A stretch of DNA of 64,000 nucleotides from assembly GCF_020520285.1 (NCBI RefSeq), contig NZ_CP084742.1:2356001-2420000 (forward strand). Reading direction: 5' to 3'. The position numbers and the translations under genes were made by a program. Of this stretch, positions 26,825 to 37,359 are shown piece after piece. Position 1 is the first letter of the stretch. Every line of letters begins with the position of its first letter. The notes under the pieces are model-generated. The model made no database searches, had not been told where the DNA came from, and saw only the letters and a list, made by a program, of their open reading frames with translations. The stretch is from Pseudomonas sp. L5B5. GTDB lineage: Bacteria; Pseudomonadota; Gammaproteobacteria; Pseudomonadales; Pseudomonadaceae.

Positions 26825-27130
26825 TCAACTGATGTCGAAAAGCTTGTCGAAATTGGAGATGGCGAGGATCTTGCGCACATCCGAATTGCTGTTGATCACC
26901 CGGACATCGGCGTTGTCACCACCGGCGTGATCGCGCAGCAACAGCAGCATGCCCAGGGCCGAGCTATCGAGATAGGTGGCTTCCTTGAGGTCCACCACGA
27001 TGGACTCAGGGGTCCTGTTGAGCCGTTCGTAGGACTCGCGAAATTCCTGGTGACGTCCGAAATCGAATCGACCCCTGATCGAAATCGTGAGTTTCTGCCC
27101 ATCCGGGGATATTTCTGTAACGACCGACAT
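26825..27130 (-). CDS. hsbA: Anti-sigma factor antagonist HsbA
   Basis: A 101-residue STAS-domain protein with the phosphorylatable serine pair Ser56/Ser57 in YLDSSALGM. In P. aeruginosa HsbA partners the anti-sigma factor FlgM or the diguanylate cyclase HsbD depending on phosphorylation, linking the HptB relay to FliA activity. The ATG at 27130 has AAGGAAG eight bases upstream. It starts the hsbA-hsbR-hptB group, 87 bases after fliJ. Confidence 0.87.
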   Translation of the reverse strand: MSVVTEISPDGQKLTISIRGRFDFGRHQEFRESYERLNRTPESIVVDLKEATYLDSSALGMLLLLRDHAGGDNADVRVINSNSDVRKILAISNFDKLFDIS

Positions 27131-27217
27131 GAGACTGCTTCCTTGTCATTGACGACGTCTAGAAGGTGTAGCACCCACTGGACGGCCGAACAACCTGCAG
27201 GGAAAAAATCAGCCGGC

Positions 27218-27667
27218 TCAGTAGGGGGATTGCCGGGGCAAGCGCTGGGACAATTCGTCCAGCAGCTTCTGCTCACGCTTGTCTTCCAGGACCCGGGCCT
27301 CGTCGATGTACCGCTGCACCAGCTTGCGCAACCCTTCGACTCGCGCATAGGCCTGCTGCCAGGTTTCACGGGCGCGATCGAGGTTGTTCTGGTGCCAGGC
27401 CAGGCTCTGGCGCTGCTGGCCCACGGCGGTATCAAGCTGACTGAGGAAGTACTGGTAGTTCATCAGCCAGTGACCGGAGACCCCGAGCTTGCCGCGCTCG
27501 ACCCACTGCTCCTGGTAATCGCCACGGAAACGCTCCAGGTCACCCAGCTTGCTCTCGGCCACCCGCACCTGCCCGTTGAAGTATTCCAGGCGCTGGGCAG
27601 CGGTTTTCTCGGCACTCTCCGCCATGTCTACCACCGGCGCCAGGCGCGCTGCGCGGCTATCGGCCAT
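27218..27667 (-). CDS. fliJ: Flagellar export chaperone FliJ
   Basis: A 149-residue protein predicted to be almost wholly coiled coil, which is the FliJ fold. It couples the FliI ATPase to FlhA and escorts filament-cap and hook-junction chaperones. The assignment rests on length, helical character and its place six bases after fliI, as the last gene of fliEFGHIJ. Confidence 0.92.
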   Translation of the reverse strand: MADSRAARLAPVVDMAESAEKTAAQRLEYFNGQVRVAESKLGDLERFRGDYQEQWVERGKLGVSGHWLMNYQYFLSQLDTAVGQQRQSLAWHQNNLDRARETWQQAYARVEGLRKLVQRYIDEARVLEDKREQKLLDELSQRLPRQSPY

Positions 27668-27673
27668 GACCGG

Positions 27674-29032
27674 TTACCCGCCTGCGGCCGGCGCGAACAG
27701 CATCTCCAGGTGGGTCTGGCTATGACCCAGGCTGACGTTGTCGTTCAGCCCCTGGCGCAGATAGGCCACCATCGCCGGATGCAGGGAAATCGCGGTATCG
27801 GTATCCCGGTCGCCACCGGGAACGTAGGCTCCGACGCTGATCAGGTCGCGGGCCTGCTGGTAGCGCGACCACAATTGCTTGAAGAACTGGGCCCGGGCCA
27901 TGTTGTCCGGACTGATCACCGCCGGCATGACCCGACTGATGGAGGCCTCGATATCGATTGCCGGGTAGTGGCCTTCTTCCGCCAGGCGCCGAGACAGCAC
28001 GATATGCCCATCGAGCACACCCCGGGCCGAGTCGGCGATCGGGTCCTGCTGGTCGTCGCCTTCGGACAGCACGGTATAGAACGCGGTGATCGAGCCACCA
28101 CCGGCCTCGGCGTTACCGGCCCGCTCCACCAGCTTGGGCAGCTTGGCAAACACCGATGGCGGATAACCCTTGGTCGCCGGCGGCTCGCCGATGGCCAGGG
28201 CGATTTCCCGCTGGGCCTGGGCAAAACGGGTCAGGGAATCCATCAGCAGCAGGACATTCTTGCCCTTGTCGCGAAAATACTCGGCGATCCGCGTGCAGTA
28301 CATCGCGGCCCGCAGGCGCATCAGCGGCGCATCGTCGGCAGGCGATGCCACCACCACCGAACGCTTGAGGCCTTCTTCACCGAGGATGTGCTCGATGAAC
28401 TCCTTGACCTCCCGCCCCCGCTCACCGATCAGCCCCACCACGATGATGTCGGCCTCGGTGAAGCGAGTCATCATTCCCAGCAGCACACTCTTGCCCACGC
28501 CGGTACCGGCGAACAGGCCAAGGCGCTGGCCACGCCCTACCGTCAATAAACCGTTGATGCTGCGAATCCCCACATCCAGCGGCTGGCTGATGGGGTCGCG
28601 ATTGAGCGGATTGATGGTCGGACCGTCCATCGGCACCCAGTCTTCGGCGCGCATGCCACCCTTGCCGTCCAGCGCTCGGCCGGCACCGTCCAGCACCCGC
28701 CCGAGCATGCTCATGCCCATGGGCAGGCGCCCGGTATCGGCCAGGGGCACCACGCGGGCACCGGGGGCGATCCCGGCAACGCTGCCCACCGGCATCAGGA
28801 AGACCTTGTTCCCGGAGAACCCCATGACTTCGGCTTCGACCTTGACCGGGTGGTAGCTGTCATCGTTGATCACCAGGCAGCGGGTGCCCATGGCGGCCCG
28901 CAGGCCTTCGGCCTCCAGGGTCAGGCCGACCATGCGCAACAGGCGCCCTTCGAGGATCGGCTGGCCCGGCAGCTCGATGGCCTCGGCGTAGCTGCCCAGG
29001 CGCTTGCCGAAGCTGGTGCGTTCAAGGCGCAT
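27674..29032 (-). CDS. fliI: Flagellum-specific export ATPase FliI
   Basis: A 452-residue F1-beta-like ATPase. Walker A AGTGVGKS lies at 175-182, and the family segments [12 protein letters not shown] and [17 protein letters not shown] follow. The N-terminal leader ([15 protein letters not shown]) binds FliH. I use ATG 29032, which overlaps fliH by 11 bases; a start 11 codons earlier would lie deeper in fliH and is not typical. Confidence 0.97.
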   Translation of the reverse strand: MRLERTSFGKRLGSYAEAIELPGQPILEGRLLRMVGLTLEAEGLRAAMGTRCLVINDDSYHPVKVEAEVMGFSGNKVFLMPVGSVAGIAPGARVVPLADTGRLPMGMSMLGRVLDGAGRALDGKGGMRAEDWVPMDGPTINPLNRDPISQPLDVGIRSINGLLTVGRGQRLGLFAGTGVGKSVLLGMMTRFTEADIIVVGLIGERGREVKEFIEHILGEEGLKRSVVVASPADDAPLMRLRAAMYCTRIAEYFRDKGKNVLLLMDSLTRFAQAQREIALAIGEPPATKGYPPSVFAKLPKLVERAGNAEAGGGSITAFYTVLSEGDDQQDPIADSARGVLDGHIVLSRRLAEEGHYPAIDIEASISRVMPAVISPDNMARAQFFKQLWSRYQQARDLISVGAYVPGGDRDTDTAISLHPAMVAYLRQGLNDNVSLGHSQTHLEMLFAPAAGG

Positions 29033-29870
29033 GGTCGGGGCCTGCGGGCTCGGGCTGCTCGGCATCCTGGGCGATGCCAGGCTCAGCGGCCGGTGCCTGC
29101 GGCAAGTCCGGGGTACGCGAGCCGAGCTCCAGGCTCAGGTCCGCCGACGCCGGGTGCAGCGATTGTTCGTGCAACCGGTCGAAGAGCTGGTCCATGGCCT
29201 GGGTGATCCGGGTCTCCATGCTGGCATCGATGCGACTGTGCTCAGTCTCAACCCGGCAGCCGCCCGGCAACAGGGACTCATCCTCGACGATGCGCCAGCT
29301 TTCTTCATGCCGGTCACGCAGGCTCTTGACCTGCTCGAAGTCCTGCGGATTGATGTACAGCCGCACATTGCCGACGCCCAGGGGCAGCAATTTGAGGGCC
29401 TCACGCATGACGTGCTCGATCTGACTGGAGTCCATCGCCAGCTCGCGCTGGATCACCTGGCGGGCGATGTGCTTCACCAGGTCCACCAGGGTCTTTTCGA
29501 TCTGGGTGTCCTGCTCGGCGATCGGTTCGAACAGGTTGCCCATCAGCAACTCGAGCGCCTGCAATTTGGCGTTCAGTGCGACTTCGGCTTCCTGGCGAAC
29601 CTTGAGCGTCGCGCTGTGGAACCCTTCCCGCTCACCCGTGGCGAAACCTTCGTTGTAGGCTTCCTGGCGAATGCTCTCGAGCTCCTCGAGGGTCAGTGGC
29701 TGGACTTCCTCCAGCGGCACTTCCTCGATTTCTTCCTCGATTTCCTCGGGCTCCGGCTCCGGTACCGGCTCGGGTTCCGGGTCGAAGCTGGGCAGCGCCC
29801 AGACGTCGAAACCCTCTACGTCCCGAGCACGGATCAGTCCGCTCTGGGCTTCATCATTGCTGGACGACAT
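29022..29870 (-). CDS. fliH: Flagellar export ATPase regulator FliH
   Basis: A 282-residue protein. An acidic, Pro/Glu-rich segment (about 33-55) leads into a long coiled coil and a C-terminal V-ATPase E-subunit-like domain ([23 protein letters not shown]). It holds FliI dimers at the C ring. The last 35 residues are Pro/Ala/Glu rich and divergent, which is common in this family. Confidence 0.95.
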   Translation of the reverse strand: MSSSNDEAQSGLIRARDVEGFDVWALPSFDPEPEPVPEPEPEEIEEEIEEVPLEEVQPLTLEELESIRQEAYNEGFATGEREGFHSATLKVRQEAEVALNAKLQALELLMGNLFEPIAEQDTQIEKTLVDLVKHIARQVIQRELAMDSSQIEHVMREALKLLPLGVGNVRLYINPQDFEQVKSLRDRHEESWRIVEDESLLPGGCRVETEHSRIDASMETRITQAMDQLFDRLHEQSLHPASADLSLELGSRTPDLPQAPAAEPGIAQDAEQPEPAGPDHAP

Positions 29871-29879
29871 AAAGCGACC

Positions 29880-30899
29880 TTAGATCATTTCTTCGCCGCC
29901 CTTCCCGCCGAGGACGATTTCTCCGGCTTCGGCCATACGGCGGGCAATGGTGAGGATTTCCTTCTGCGCGGTTTCCACGTCGCTGACGCGGACCGGGCCC
30001 TTGGCTTCCAGGTCGTCGCGCAGCAGTTCCGCCGCACGCTTGGACATGTTCTTGAAGATTTTCTCCTTGACCCCTTCGTCCGACCCCTTGAGGGCCAGCA
30101 CCAGCACGTCGGAGGACACTTCGCGCAACAGCGCCTGGATACCGCGGTCGTCGACATCGGCCAGGTTGTTGAAGACGAACATCAGGTCCTCGATCTGGCC
30201 GGACAGGTCCTCGTCCACTTCGCGGATCGAGTCCATCAGCTGACCTTCGATCGAGCTGTCGAGGAAGTTCATGATGTCGGCCGCACGCTTGATACCGCCC
30301 AGGGTGGTACGCGAAGCATTGGAGTTGCCGGAGAACTGCTTCTCGAGGATCTGGTTGAGTTCTTTCAGGGCCGCAGGCTGCACGGTGTTCAGCGACGAGA
30401 CACGCAGGATGATGTCCAGGCGCGCCTTGTGGTCGAAATTGCCCAGCACCTCGCCGGCCTGGTCCGGGTCCAGGTAAGCCACCACGATGGCCTGGATCTG
30501 CGGGTGCTCGTATCGAATCACGTCGGCCACCGCCCGCGGCTCCATCCACTTCAGGCTGTCCAGGCCGCTGGTATTGCCACCCAGGAGGATGCGGTCGATC
30601 AGGCCGTTGGCCTTGTCCTCGCCGAGGGCCTGGGTCAGCATCTTGCGCACGTAGTCATCGGAACCTACGCCAAGACTGGTCTGATCACCGACGATGTCGA
30701 CAAACTCGCTCATCACCTGCTCGACCTGCTCACGGTGCACGTTACCCATCTGCGCCATGGCCACGCCCACCCGCTGGACCTCCTTGGGGCCCATGTGGCG
30801 CAGCACCTGTGCGGCATCGGTGGAACCCAGGGACAGCAGCAGGATCGCGGCCTTGTCGACCCGGGTCAGTTTGGCGGTAGCGGCTCGGTTATCACTCAT
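29880..30899 (-). CDS. fliG: Flagellar motor switch protein FliG
   Basis: A 339-residue C-ring protein. Three domains of armadillo-like helices are present, with the torque helix LMFVFNNLADVDDRGIQALLREV in the C-terminal domain carrying the charged residues that face the stator. It overlaps the fliF stop by eight bases, which keeps MS-ring and switch protein output linked. Confidence 0.98.
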   Translation of the reverse strand: MSDNRAATAKLTRVDKAAILLLSLGSTDAAQVLRHMGPKEVQRVGVAMAQMGNVHREQVEQVMSEFVDIVGDQTSLGVGSDDYVRKMLTQALGEDKANGLIDRILLGGNTSGLDSLKWMEPRAVADVIRYEHPQIQAIVVAYLDPDQAGEVLGNFDHKARLDIILRVSSLNTVQPAALKELNQILEKQFSGNSNASRTTLGGIKRAADIMNFLDSSIEGQLMDSIREVDEDLSGQIEDLMFVFNNLADVDDRGIQALLREVSSDVLVLALKGSDEGVKEKIFKNMSKRAAELLRDDLEAKGPVRVSDVETAQKEILTIARRMAEAGEIVLGGKGGEEMI

Positions 30900-32679
30900 C
30901 TGCGTTAATCCACTCTTTCACGACCTGGGCCACGCGACCCGGATCTTCTGCCACCAGACTCTTGATTGCATTCAACTGAGCGTCATAACCCTCGCTCGGG
31001 CTTGGCAACAGGATGCTCTGCGGACCGCCGAGACTGACCCGGTCGTTGGCCAGCTCGCCATCCAGGCCGCCCATGCCGCCCAGCTCGACGTCGCTGCCCA
31101 GGCCAGCCAGTTGCTTGCCCTTGCCGCCGCCGGTGATGTTGTTGAGCACTGGACGCAGGACACCGAACACCAGCACCAGGATGAACAGCACGCCCAGCAC
31201 TTGCTTGACGATGTCCCAGAACCAGGGCTGCGAGTAGAACGGAATATCGGTCACCACTTCCCCGCGGTCGGTGGAGAACGGCACGTTGATCACGCTGACG
31301 CTGTCGCCACGACTGGCGTCGAAACCCACTGCGTCCTGGACCAGGCGAGTGAAGCGCGCCAATTCGTCGGCGCTCCATGGCGCACGGCTGGTTTCGCCGT
31401 TGGCCGGGTTGACCTTGACCTGATCGTCCACCACCACCGCTACCGACAGGCGGTTCAAGCGCCCCTGCTGCTGCCGGGTGTGGCTGATGGAACGGTCGAG
31501 CTCGAAGTTCTTGGTGGATTGTTGACGCTTGTCCGACGGATAGGGTGCCAACATCGGCTGGCCGGTGGCCGGATCCATGATTTGCTGGCCGTTGGCGTCC
31601 AGCAGCGGCTGGCCTGGCTGCACCATGCCCGCCGAGGCGGTAGCGCCACCGGTGGTCTGTGGAGCCGAAGCCGGCGACGGTGGCTGGTTGCTCAGGGCAC
31701 CGGGCACACCTTGCGGGCCATTGCTGCTGGAGCGCTGTTCGTTGACCGACTGCTCGCTGCGCAGGGCCGGCTGATCGGGGTTGAACTGTTCGGAAGTGGA
31801 CTCCACCGCACTGAAATCGACATCCGCCGACACTTCAGCCTTGTAGCGGTCGTTACCCAGCACCGGCTGCAGGATGTTGTGCACGCGCTGGGTCAGCATG
31901 CTTTCCATGCGCCGGCTGTAGTCGAACTGCTTGCCTGCCATGGTCAGGGCGGAGTTTTCCGCCTGGTCGGACAGCAGGTTGCCCTTCTGGTCGACTACGG
32001 TGACCTGGGACTTGCTCAATTCGGGAACGCTGGTAGCCACCAGGTTGACAATGGCCATCACCTGGCCAGGCTCCAGGGAGCGACCGGAATACAGCTCGAC
32101 CAGTACCGAAGCGCTAGGCTTGCGTTCGTCACGCACGAAAACCGAGCTTTTCGGAATCGCCAGGTGCACGCGGGCACCCTTGACATTGTTCAGGCTGGAA
32201 ATGGTACGTGCCAGTTCGCCTTCCAGGCCACGGCGATAACGGGTGGCCTCCATGAACTGGCTGGTGCCCAGGCCCTGCTCTTTATCGAGGATCTCGAAAC
32301 CGACATTGCCATCGCCCGGCGCTACACCGGCGGCGGCCAGTTTCAGGCGGGCACGAGGCAAGTCGTCGGCCTTGACCAACAGTGCGCCGGAGTTGGGCTC
32401 GACGGTATAGGGGATGTCGGCGGAGGCCAGGGTCTCCATGACCTGCTTGGCATCCATTCCCGCCAGGCTGCCATAGAGCGGCCGGTAATCGGGTTGTTGT
32501 GACCACAGCACCACGGCAAAGCCGATCGCCACACTGGCGGCCAGGCCGACCAGCAGGCCGACCTGACGCAGCATGGTCATCTGGGAGAGGTTTTCCAGGA
32601 ACGACAAACCGAACAGCGGCGGTTTCCCGTCTACCGGCGTGGTCTTGGCCGGTACGTTATCGGCGACTGCTTCTGCCAT
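30892..32679 (-). CDS. fliF: Flagellar MS-ring protein FliF
   Basis: A 595-residue inner-membrane ring protein. The first membrane helix lies near residues 40-62, the second near 465-490 (VLGVLFILVLVFGVLRP), with ring-building motifs and a disordered Pro/Gln/Ser loop between. The C-terminal tail binds FliG. It follows fliE by 15 bases. Confidence 0.98.
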   Translation of the reverse strand: MAEAVADNVPAKTTPVDGKPPLFGLSFLENLSQMTMLRQVGLLVGLAASVAIGFAVVLWSQQPDYRPLYGSLAGMDAKQVMETLASADIPYTVEPNSGALLVKADDLPRARLKLAAAGVAPGDGNVGFEILDKEQGLGTSQFMEATRYRRGLEGELARTISSLNNVKGARVHLAIPKSSVFVRDERKPSASVLVELYSGRSLEPGQVMAIVNLVATSVPELSKSQVTVVDQKGNLLSDQAENSALTMAGKQFDYSRRMESMLTQRVHNILQPVLGNDRYKAEVSADVDFSAVESTSEQFNPDQPALRSEQSVNEQRSSSNGPQGVPGALSNQPPSPASAPQTTGGATASAGMVQPGQPLLDANGQQIMDPATGQPMLAPYPSDKRQQSTKNFELDRSISHTRQQQGRLNRLSVAVVVDDQVKVNPANGETSRAPWSADELARFTRLVQDAVGFDASRGDSVSVINVPFSTDRGEVVTDIPFYSQPWFWDIVKQVLGVLFILVLVFGVLRPVLNNITGGGKGKQLAGLGSDVELGGMGGLDGELANDRVSLGGPQSILLPSPSEGYDAQLNAIKSLVAEDPGRVAQVVKEWINADE

Positions 32680-32694
32680 GACTCAATCTCGTCC

Positions 32695-33021
32695 TTAAAC
32701 CGGCATCTGCATGATGTCTTGGTACGCTTGAACCAGTTTGTTACGCACCTGGGTCAAGGCTTGAAAAGACACGCTGGCCTTTTGCGAGGAAATCATCACG
32801 TCCGTCAGATCGACGCCGCTCTTGCCGATCTCGAAGGCACTGGCCAGCTGGTTGGACGCCTGCTGGGTATCGCTGACCTTGTTCACGGCCTGGCCAAGCA
32901 GATCAGCGAAGCTGCTGCCGCTGACCGGCGCTACTGCGGCAGATTTCGGCTGCGACATTGCGTCCATCTGCATGGCCCGCATATCCAGCATCAACCGATT
33001 AAATTCAATACCTTGGCTCAT
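32695..33021 (-). CDS. fliE: MS ring-rod junction protein FliE
   Basis: A 108-residue protein exported to join the MS ring to the rod. The C-terminal helix [30 protein letters not shown] is the family signature. It is the first gene of the fliEFGHIJ operon and lies downstream of a clear sigma-54 promoter. Confidence 0.97.
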   Translation of the reverse strand: MSQGIEFNRLMLDMRAMQMDAMSQPKSAAVAPVSGSSFADLLGQAVNKVSDTQQASNQLASAFEIGKSGVDLTDVMISSQKASVSFQALTQVRNKLVQAYQDIMQMPV

Positions 33022-33083
33022 GGCTTACTCTCTCTGACGACCCGCATTTTTTTGACGCTCACTCCGCGGTTAGTGAGGTGTTA

Positions 33084-33097
33084 GCAACAAGGGTGCC
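33084..33097 (-). promoter_or_regulatory. Sigma-54 promoter of the fliE operon
   Basis: The minus strand reads GGCACCCTTGTTGC, preceded by T. GGCAC and TTGC match the consensus exactly in the key positions. It is about 63 bases before the fliE ATG, after the fleR terminator. FleR/FleQ with RpoN is the expected activator system. Confidence 0.82.
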
Positions 33098-33118
33098 AGC
33101 TCCATGGCCCAACTCGAC

Positions 33119-33137
33119 AAAAGCCCCTCCCGGGCTT
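33119..33137 (-). terminator. Intrinsic terminator of fleSR
   Basis: On the minus strand a 6-bp stem AAGCCC/GGGCTT with a 5-base loop runs into TTTT. It lies 14 bases after the fleR stop and separates fleSR from fliE. Confidence 0.65.
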
Positions 33138-33150
33138 CCAAGGTCACTCA

Positions 33151-34557
33151 TCACGTGGCGAACAGATAAGCCTCGACGTCCATTCCGGCGTCACGCATCT
33201 GCGCCAATTTGTAACGCAGGGTGCGCGGACTGATACCCAGCCGTTCCGCGGCTTCCTTGCGCCGCCCACGCTCTGAACGCAGGGTATCGATGATCATCTG
33301 GAACTCCCTGCGCCGCAGGTCGTCGCCCAGGCCGCCCGAATCCTGGGCCGGCGCCTCGGCCACACCAGCCACTGCACGGGGCACACCCTGGCCTGCCGGC
33401 ATCAGCGCCGGCAGCGGCGCACAGGCCACCGGCCCGGCCAGGCAGAAGTCTTCAGGACGGATCAATCCACCCTGCTGCAGGATCAGCGCCCGTTGCAGGG
33501 CGTTATCCAGTTCGCGCACATTGCCCGGCCAGGGGTACGCCACCAGGCAGGCCTGGGCCTCGGTAGAAAGCCTGGCAGTGGCATGCTTCATTTTATTGAC
33601 GTGCTTGACCAGCAAGCGCTCGGCCAGCGGCAGGATATCGGCAGGACGCTCGCGCAATGGACGCCAGGCCAGGGGGAAAACCGACAGACGGTAATACAGG
33701 TCCTCGCGAAAACGCCCCGCCGCCACTTCGCCCGCCAAATCGCGGTTGGTGGTGGCCACCACCCGGATATCCAGGCTGATGGGCTTGCGTGCCCCCACCC
33801 GCTCCACTTCGCGCTCTTGCAGCACCCGCAACAGCTTGGCTTGCAGGCCCAGAGGCATTTCGGAAATCTCGTCCAGCAGGATGGTGCCGCCGTCGGCCTG
33901 CTCGAACTTGCCGGGCTGGGCCGCAATCGCGCCAGTGAATGAGCCCTTCTCGTGACCGAACAGGGTGGCTTCAAGCATGTTGTCGGGAATGGCCGCACAG
34001 TTGATCGCGATGAACGGCTGGCCCACACGATGGGAATGCTGGTGGATATAGCGCGCCAGCACTTCCTTGCCGGTACCGGACTCACCGGAAATCAAGACTG
34101 TGGAATCGCTGCGTGCCACCCGTGCCGCCAGCTCCAGCAATTGCAGGCTGGCAGGCTCTAAAGCCACCGGCCCTTCTTCCTCGGCCACGCCCAGGCTCCC
34201 CAGGGCGTGGCGCGCCACCAGATCGAGCAGCGCCCTGGGCTCGAAAGGCTTGACCAGGTAATCGGCGGCGCCTTGACGCATGGCATCTACCGCACGCTCC
34301 ACTGCGCCATGGGCGGTCATCAGCAACACAGGCAATTGCGGCTGACGGACACGCAGCAAGCCGAGCAATTGATGACCATCCATGCCGGGCATGTTGACGT
34401 CGCTGACCACCAGGCTGAAGGACTCGGCGGCCGTTGCCTCCAGGGCCTCCTCCGCACTGCCCACTGCCTTGTAGTCATGGCCGGCCAGCAGCAGGGTGTC
34501 CGCCAGGGCCTCGCGCAGGGCGCGATCGTCTTCAACCAGTAGAACCTTGATTGCCAT
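33151..34557 (-). CDS. fleR: Sigma-54 response regulator FleR
   Basis: A 468-residue NtrC-type regulator: receiver with acceptor Asp53 (VSDVNMPG), AAA+ domain with Walker A GESGTGKE and the sigma-54 contact loop as GSFTGA (205-210, Ser in place of the usual Ala), and a C-terminal Fis-type helix-turn-helix (RKEAAERLGISPRTLRYKL). Phosphorylated by FleS, it activates basal-body and hook operons. ATG 34557 is used (MAIKVLLVEDD); 19 extra upstream codons would overlap fleS. Confidence 0.96.
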   Translation of the reverse strand: MAIKVLLVEDDRALREALADTLLLAGHDYKAVGSAEEALEATAAESFSLVVSDVNMPGMDGHQLLGLLRVRQPQLPVLLMTAHGAVERAVDAMRQGAADYLVKPFEPRALLDLVARHALGSLGVAEEEGPVALEPASLQLLELAARVARSDSTVLISGESGTGKEVLARYIHQHSHRVGQPFIAINCAAIPDNMLEATLFGHEKGSFTGAIAAQPGKFEQADGGTILLDEISEMPLGLQAKLLRVLQEREVERVGARKPISLDIRVVATTNRDLAGEVAAGRFREDLYYRLSVFPLAWRPLRERPADILPLAERLLVKHVNKMKHATARLSTEAQACLVAYPWPGNVRELDNALQRALILQQGGLIRPEDFCLAGPVACAPLPALMPAGQGVPRAVAGVAEAPAQDSGGLGDDLRRREFQMIIDTLRSERGRRKEAAERLGISPRTLRYKLAQMRDAGMDVEAYLFAT

Positions 34558-34562
34558 TACCT

Positions 34563-35774
34563 TCACTCCACTCCATGGGCACTGGAGAACAGAGGCAGGG
34601 TCACCAGGGCGCAAGTACCGCGCCCGGGACGCGAGCGCAGCGACAATTCTCCCTGATGAGCACGCGCCACCGCCTTGACCACCGTCAGGCCCAACCCGGT
34701 CCCGTTGGCCTTGGTGGTAAAAAATGGTTCTCCCAGGCGCTCCAGCACCGCAGCGTCGATTCCACTGCCGCTATCGCTGATGCACAGGCGCAAGGCATCG
34801 TCTCGGCGATACAGGTGCACCTTCAGCCGAGCGGCCCCGGCACTGGCTTGAACGGCGTTCTCGATCAGATTGAGCAAGGCGCCGACCAGCGTGTCGCGGT
34901 TGCACAGCAACTCGCCGTCATGGCTGTCGCACTGCCAGCGCACGGCGACGTCCTGGACATGGGGCGAGGCGGCAGCCTGCAGGGATTGCAGCAGCGACCT
35001 GGGTGTCAGGCGATCGGTCAGGGGCAGCTCGCCACGGGCGAATACCAGCATGTCGCGCACTTGGTGCTCGAGCTCATGCAGGCGCTCCTTGAGCCGCCCA
35101 GCGAAGCGCTGCTGAGTGGCCACCGGCAGTTCCTGCTCGGTCAGGTGACTGGCATACAGCAGGGCCGCCGACAATGGCGTGCGAATCTGGTGGGCCAGGG
35201 ACGCGACCATCTTGCCCAGGGACGACAGGCGCTCGTGGCGAGCCAACTGGTCTTGCAGGCGACGGGTTTCAGTCAGGTCGTTCAGCAGCACCAGTTGCCC
35301 TGGCTCGGCGTCCAGAGAGCGGGTAGAGATGGACAGGCGCCGGCCATCACGCAGGGAGATCTCATGACCATCGTCTTCACGGGGAGCGAAACTGCGAGCA
35401 ATGATGCTGCGCCACAACTGCCCTTCCAGCGGTAACCCCAGCAGTTCGCAGGCCGCCGGGTTGGCTTCGCTGACGATGCCATGGCCGTCGATGACGATGA
35501 CCCCGCCCGGCAGCAGGTCGAGCAGGTTCTGCAGGCGATTGGCCAAGCGTTCCTTTTCCGCCAGCTCCTGCATCCGCTGGGCGCTGACCACCGCCAGCTC
35601 GCCCTTGAGCTCGGTAACCCGAGCCTCGAGCATGCTGTAGGAGTCAGTAAGTTGGCTCGATACTTGATTGAACAGCGCAAAGGCCTGCTCGAGACCAAGC
35701 CGGCCCGCCTGCTCTACGGACGACGATTGTCCCTGGGCATCGGGGGCAGTAGACATCTGGGCGGCTTGGGGCAT
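34563..35774 (-). CDS. fleS: Sensor histidine kinase FleS
   Basis: A 403-residue kinase without membrane helices, so cytoplasmic. A coiled segment (about 45-85) is followed by a PAS domain (about 78-175), the HisKA box with His195 (SLAHQIRTPLS), and an HATPase domain with NLIENAVQA, DSGSGI and GTGLGL. It phosphorylates FleR, encoded five bases downstream. Confidence 0.96.
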   Translation of the reverse strand: MPQAAQMSTAPDAQGQSSSVEQAGRLGLEQAFALFNQVSSQLTDSYSMLEARVTELKGELAVVSAQRMQELAEKERLANRLQNLLDLLPGGVIVIDGHGIVSEANPAACELLGLPLEGQLWRSIIARSFAPREDDGHEISLRDGRRLSISTRSLDAEPGQLVLLNDLTETRRLQDQLARHERLSSLGKMVASLAHQIRTPLSAALLYASHLTEQELPVATQQRFAGRLKERLHELEHQVRDMLVFARGELPLTDRLTPRSLLQSLQAAASPHVQDVAVRWQCDSHDGELLCNRDTLVGALLNLIENAVQASAGAARLKVHLYRRDDALRLCISDSGSGIDAAVLERLGEPFFTTKANGTGLGLTVVKAVARAHQGELSLRSRPGRGTCALVTLPLFSSAHGVE

Positions 35775-35827
35775 GGGCTCTCTCGCGTGGCTGACCGTCA
35801 GTTAAACGGAACGTTGCAAGAGGCTTA

Positions 35828-35841
35828 GCAATACCCGTGCC
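35828..35841 (-). promoter_or_regulatory. Sigma-54 promoter of fleSR
   Basis: The minus strand reads GGCACGGGTATTGC, an exact match to the GGCACG and TTGC boxes. It lies 54 bases before the fleS ATG and directly after the fleQ terminator. In P. aeruginosa fleSR is a FleQ- and RpoN-dependent operon. Confidence 0.87.
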
Positions 35842-35842
35842 T

Positions 35843-35883
35843 AAAAAAAACCGCCAAGATTTCAGTGACTTGAAAAACAGGCG
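35843..35883 (-). terminator. Intrinsic terminator of fleQ
   Basis: Immediately after the fleQ stop, the minus strand has CGCC paired with GGCG and, inside, TTTCA with TGAAA, followed by eight T residues. The T-run abuts the -24 box of the fleS promoter. Confidence 0.75.
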
Positions 35884-37359
35884 TCAATCATCCGCCTGTT
35901 CGTCTCCTTCGCGACGGCTCATGCCGTACTTGCGCATCTTCTCCACCAGGGTGGTCCGACGGATACGCAACCGCTCGGCGGCCCGGGCCACGATACCGTT
36001 GGCATCGTCCAGCGCCTGCTGGATCAGTCCCTGCTCCAGACTGCCGAGATAGTCCTTCAGGTCCAGGCCTTCAGGCGGCAGCATGGCAGTGGCGGAGAAA
36101 TCCGGTGCATGGCCATTGATCGCCACCCGCTCTTCCAGGTCGCTGCGCAGGCTATCCACCAGCTGCTCGTCTTCGTCATCGACGTAGCGAAACTTCTTCG
36201 GCAGCTCGACCACGCCGATCACCCCATAGGGGTGCATGATCGCCATGCGCTCCACCAGGTTGGCCAGCTCGCGGACGTTACCTGGCCAGCCATGGCGGCA
36301 CAGGGACATGATGGCAGCGGAATTGAAGCGGATCGAACCGCGCTTCTCGTGCTCCATTCGCGAAATCAGCTCGTTCATCAGCAGCGGAATATCTTCCACT
36401 CGCTCACGCAGCGGCGCCATCTCGATGGGGAACACATTGAGGCGGTAGTACAGGTCCTCGCGGAAGCTGCCGACCTCGATCATGCTTTCCAGGTTCTTGT
36501 GGGTGGCAGCGATGATGCGCACATCGACACCCTGGGTCTTGTTGCTGCCCACACGCTCGAAGGTCCGCTCCTGCAGCACGCGCAACAGCTTGACCTGCAT
36601 CGGCAGCGGCATGTCGCCGATCTCGTCGAGGAACAACGTGCCGCCGTTGGCCAGCTCGAAGCGCCCGGCACGGCTGGTGATGGCCCCGGTAAAGGCGCCC
36701 TTCTCATGGCCGAACAGCTCGCTTTCCAACAGCTCGGCAGGGATCGCCCCGCAGTTGACCGGCACGAAAGGTGCGTCGCGACGTTTGGAGTGATAGTGCA
36801 GGTTGCGCGCCACCACTTCCTTGCCGGTGCCCGACTCGCCCAGGATCAGCACACTGGCGTCCGTGTCCGCCACTTGCTGCATCATCTGGCGGACATGCTG
36901 GATCGCCCGGCTGGTGCCAACCAGGCTGCGGAACAGGTTGGGCTCGCGATGACGCCCGCGCTCCCGCGCCTGGTCGTACATTTCACGGTAGACCTGGGCA
37001 CGATGCAGGGAATCGAGCAGCTTGCTGTAGCTGGGGGGCATTTCCAGGGACGACAGCACCCGACGGCGCTGGTCTTCAGGAAGGTCGACGGAAGAATTTT
37101 CACCCATCAGCAGGACCGGAAGGAACTCATCCCAGGTCGAGAGTGTCTTTAACAGGCCCGGAAGTGCACCAGGAGCGTTTACGGTCCCGATGAGGACGCA
37201 GATCACTTCACGACTAGACGACAATGAGCCGACAGCCTGCTGCCAGTCATGGCTACCACAGGGTAAATTTTCTTCGCCAAGAAAATTTAAAATCACCGCC
37301 AGGTCGCGGCGGCGGACGCTATCGTCATCGATCAGCAGAATTTTGGTTTCACGCCACAT
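35884..37359 (-). CDS. fleQ: Flagellar master regulator FleQ
   Basis: A 491-residue sigma-54 activator that also responds to c-di-GMP. The N-terminal FleQ domain lacks a normal phospho-acceptor site. The AAA+ domain has Walker A GESGTGKE (174-181) and GAFTGA (221-226); a Fis-type helix-turn-helix follows ([20 protein letters not shown]). It sits at the top of the flagellar cascade and, with FleN, sets flagellar number. It is flanked by fliT and fleSR in the usual order. Confidence 0.98.
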   Translation of the reverse strand: MWRETKILLIDDDSVRRRDLAVILNFLGEENLPCGSHDWQQAVGSLSSSREVICVLIGTVNAPGALPGLLKTLSTWDEFLPVLLMGENSSVDLPEDQRRRVLSSLEMPPSYSKLLDSLHRAQVYREMYDQARERGRHREPNLFRSLVGTSRAIQHVRQMMQQVADTDASVLILGESGTGKEVVARNLHYHSKRRDAPFVPVNCGAIPAELLESELFGHEKGAFTGAITSRAGRFELANGGTLFLDEIGDMPLPMQVKLLRVLQERTFERVGSNKTQGVDVRIIAATHKNLESMIEVGSFREDLYYRLNVFPIEMAPLRERVEDIPLLMNELISRMEHEKRGSIRFNSAAIMSLCRHGWPGNVRELANLVERMAIMHPYGVIGVVELPKKFRYVDDEDEQLVDSLRSDLEERVAINGHAPDFSATAMLPPEGLDLKDYLGSLEQGLIQQALDDANGIVARAAERLRIRRTTLVEKMRKYGMSRREGDEQADD

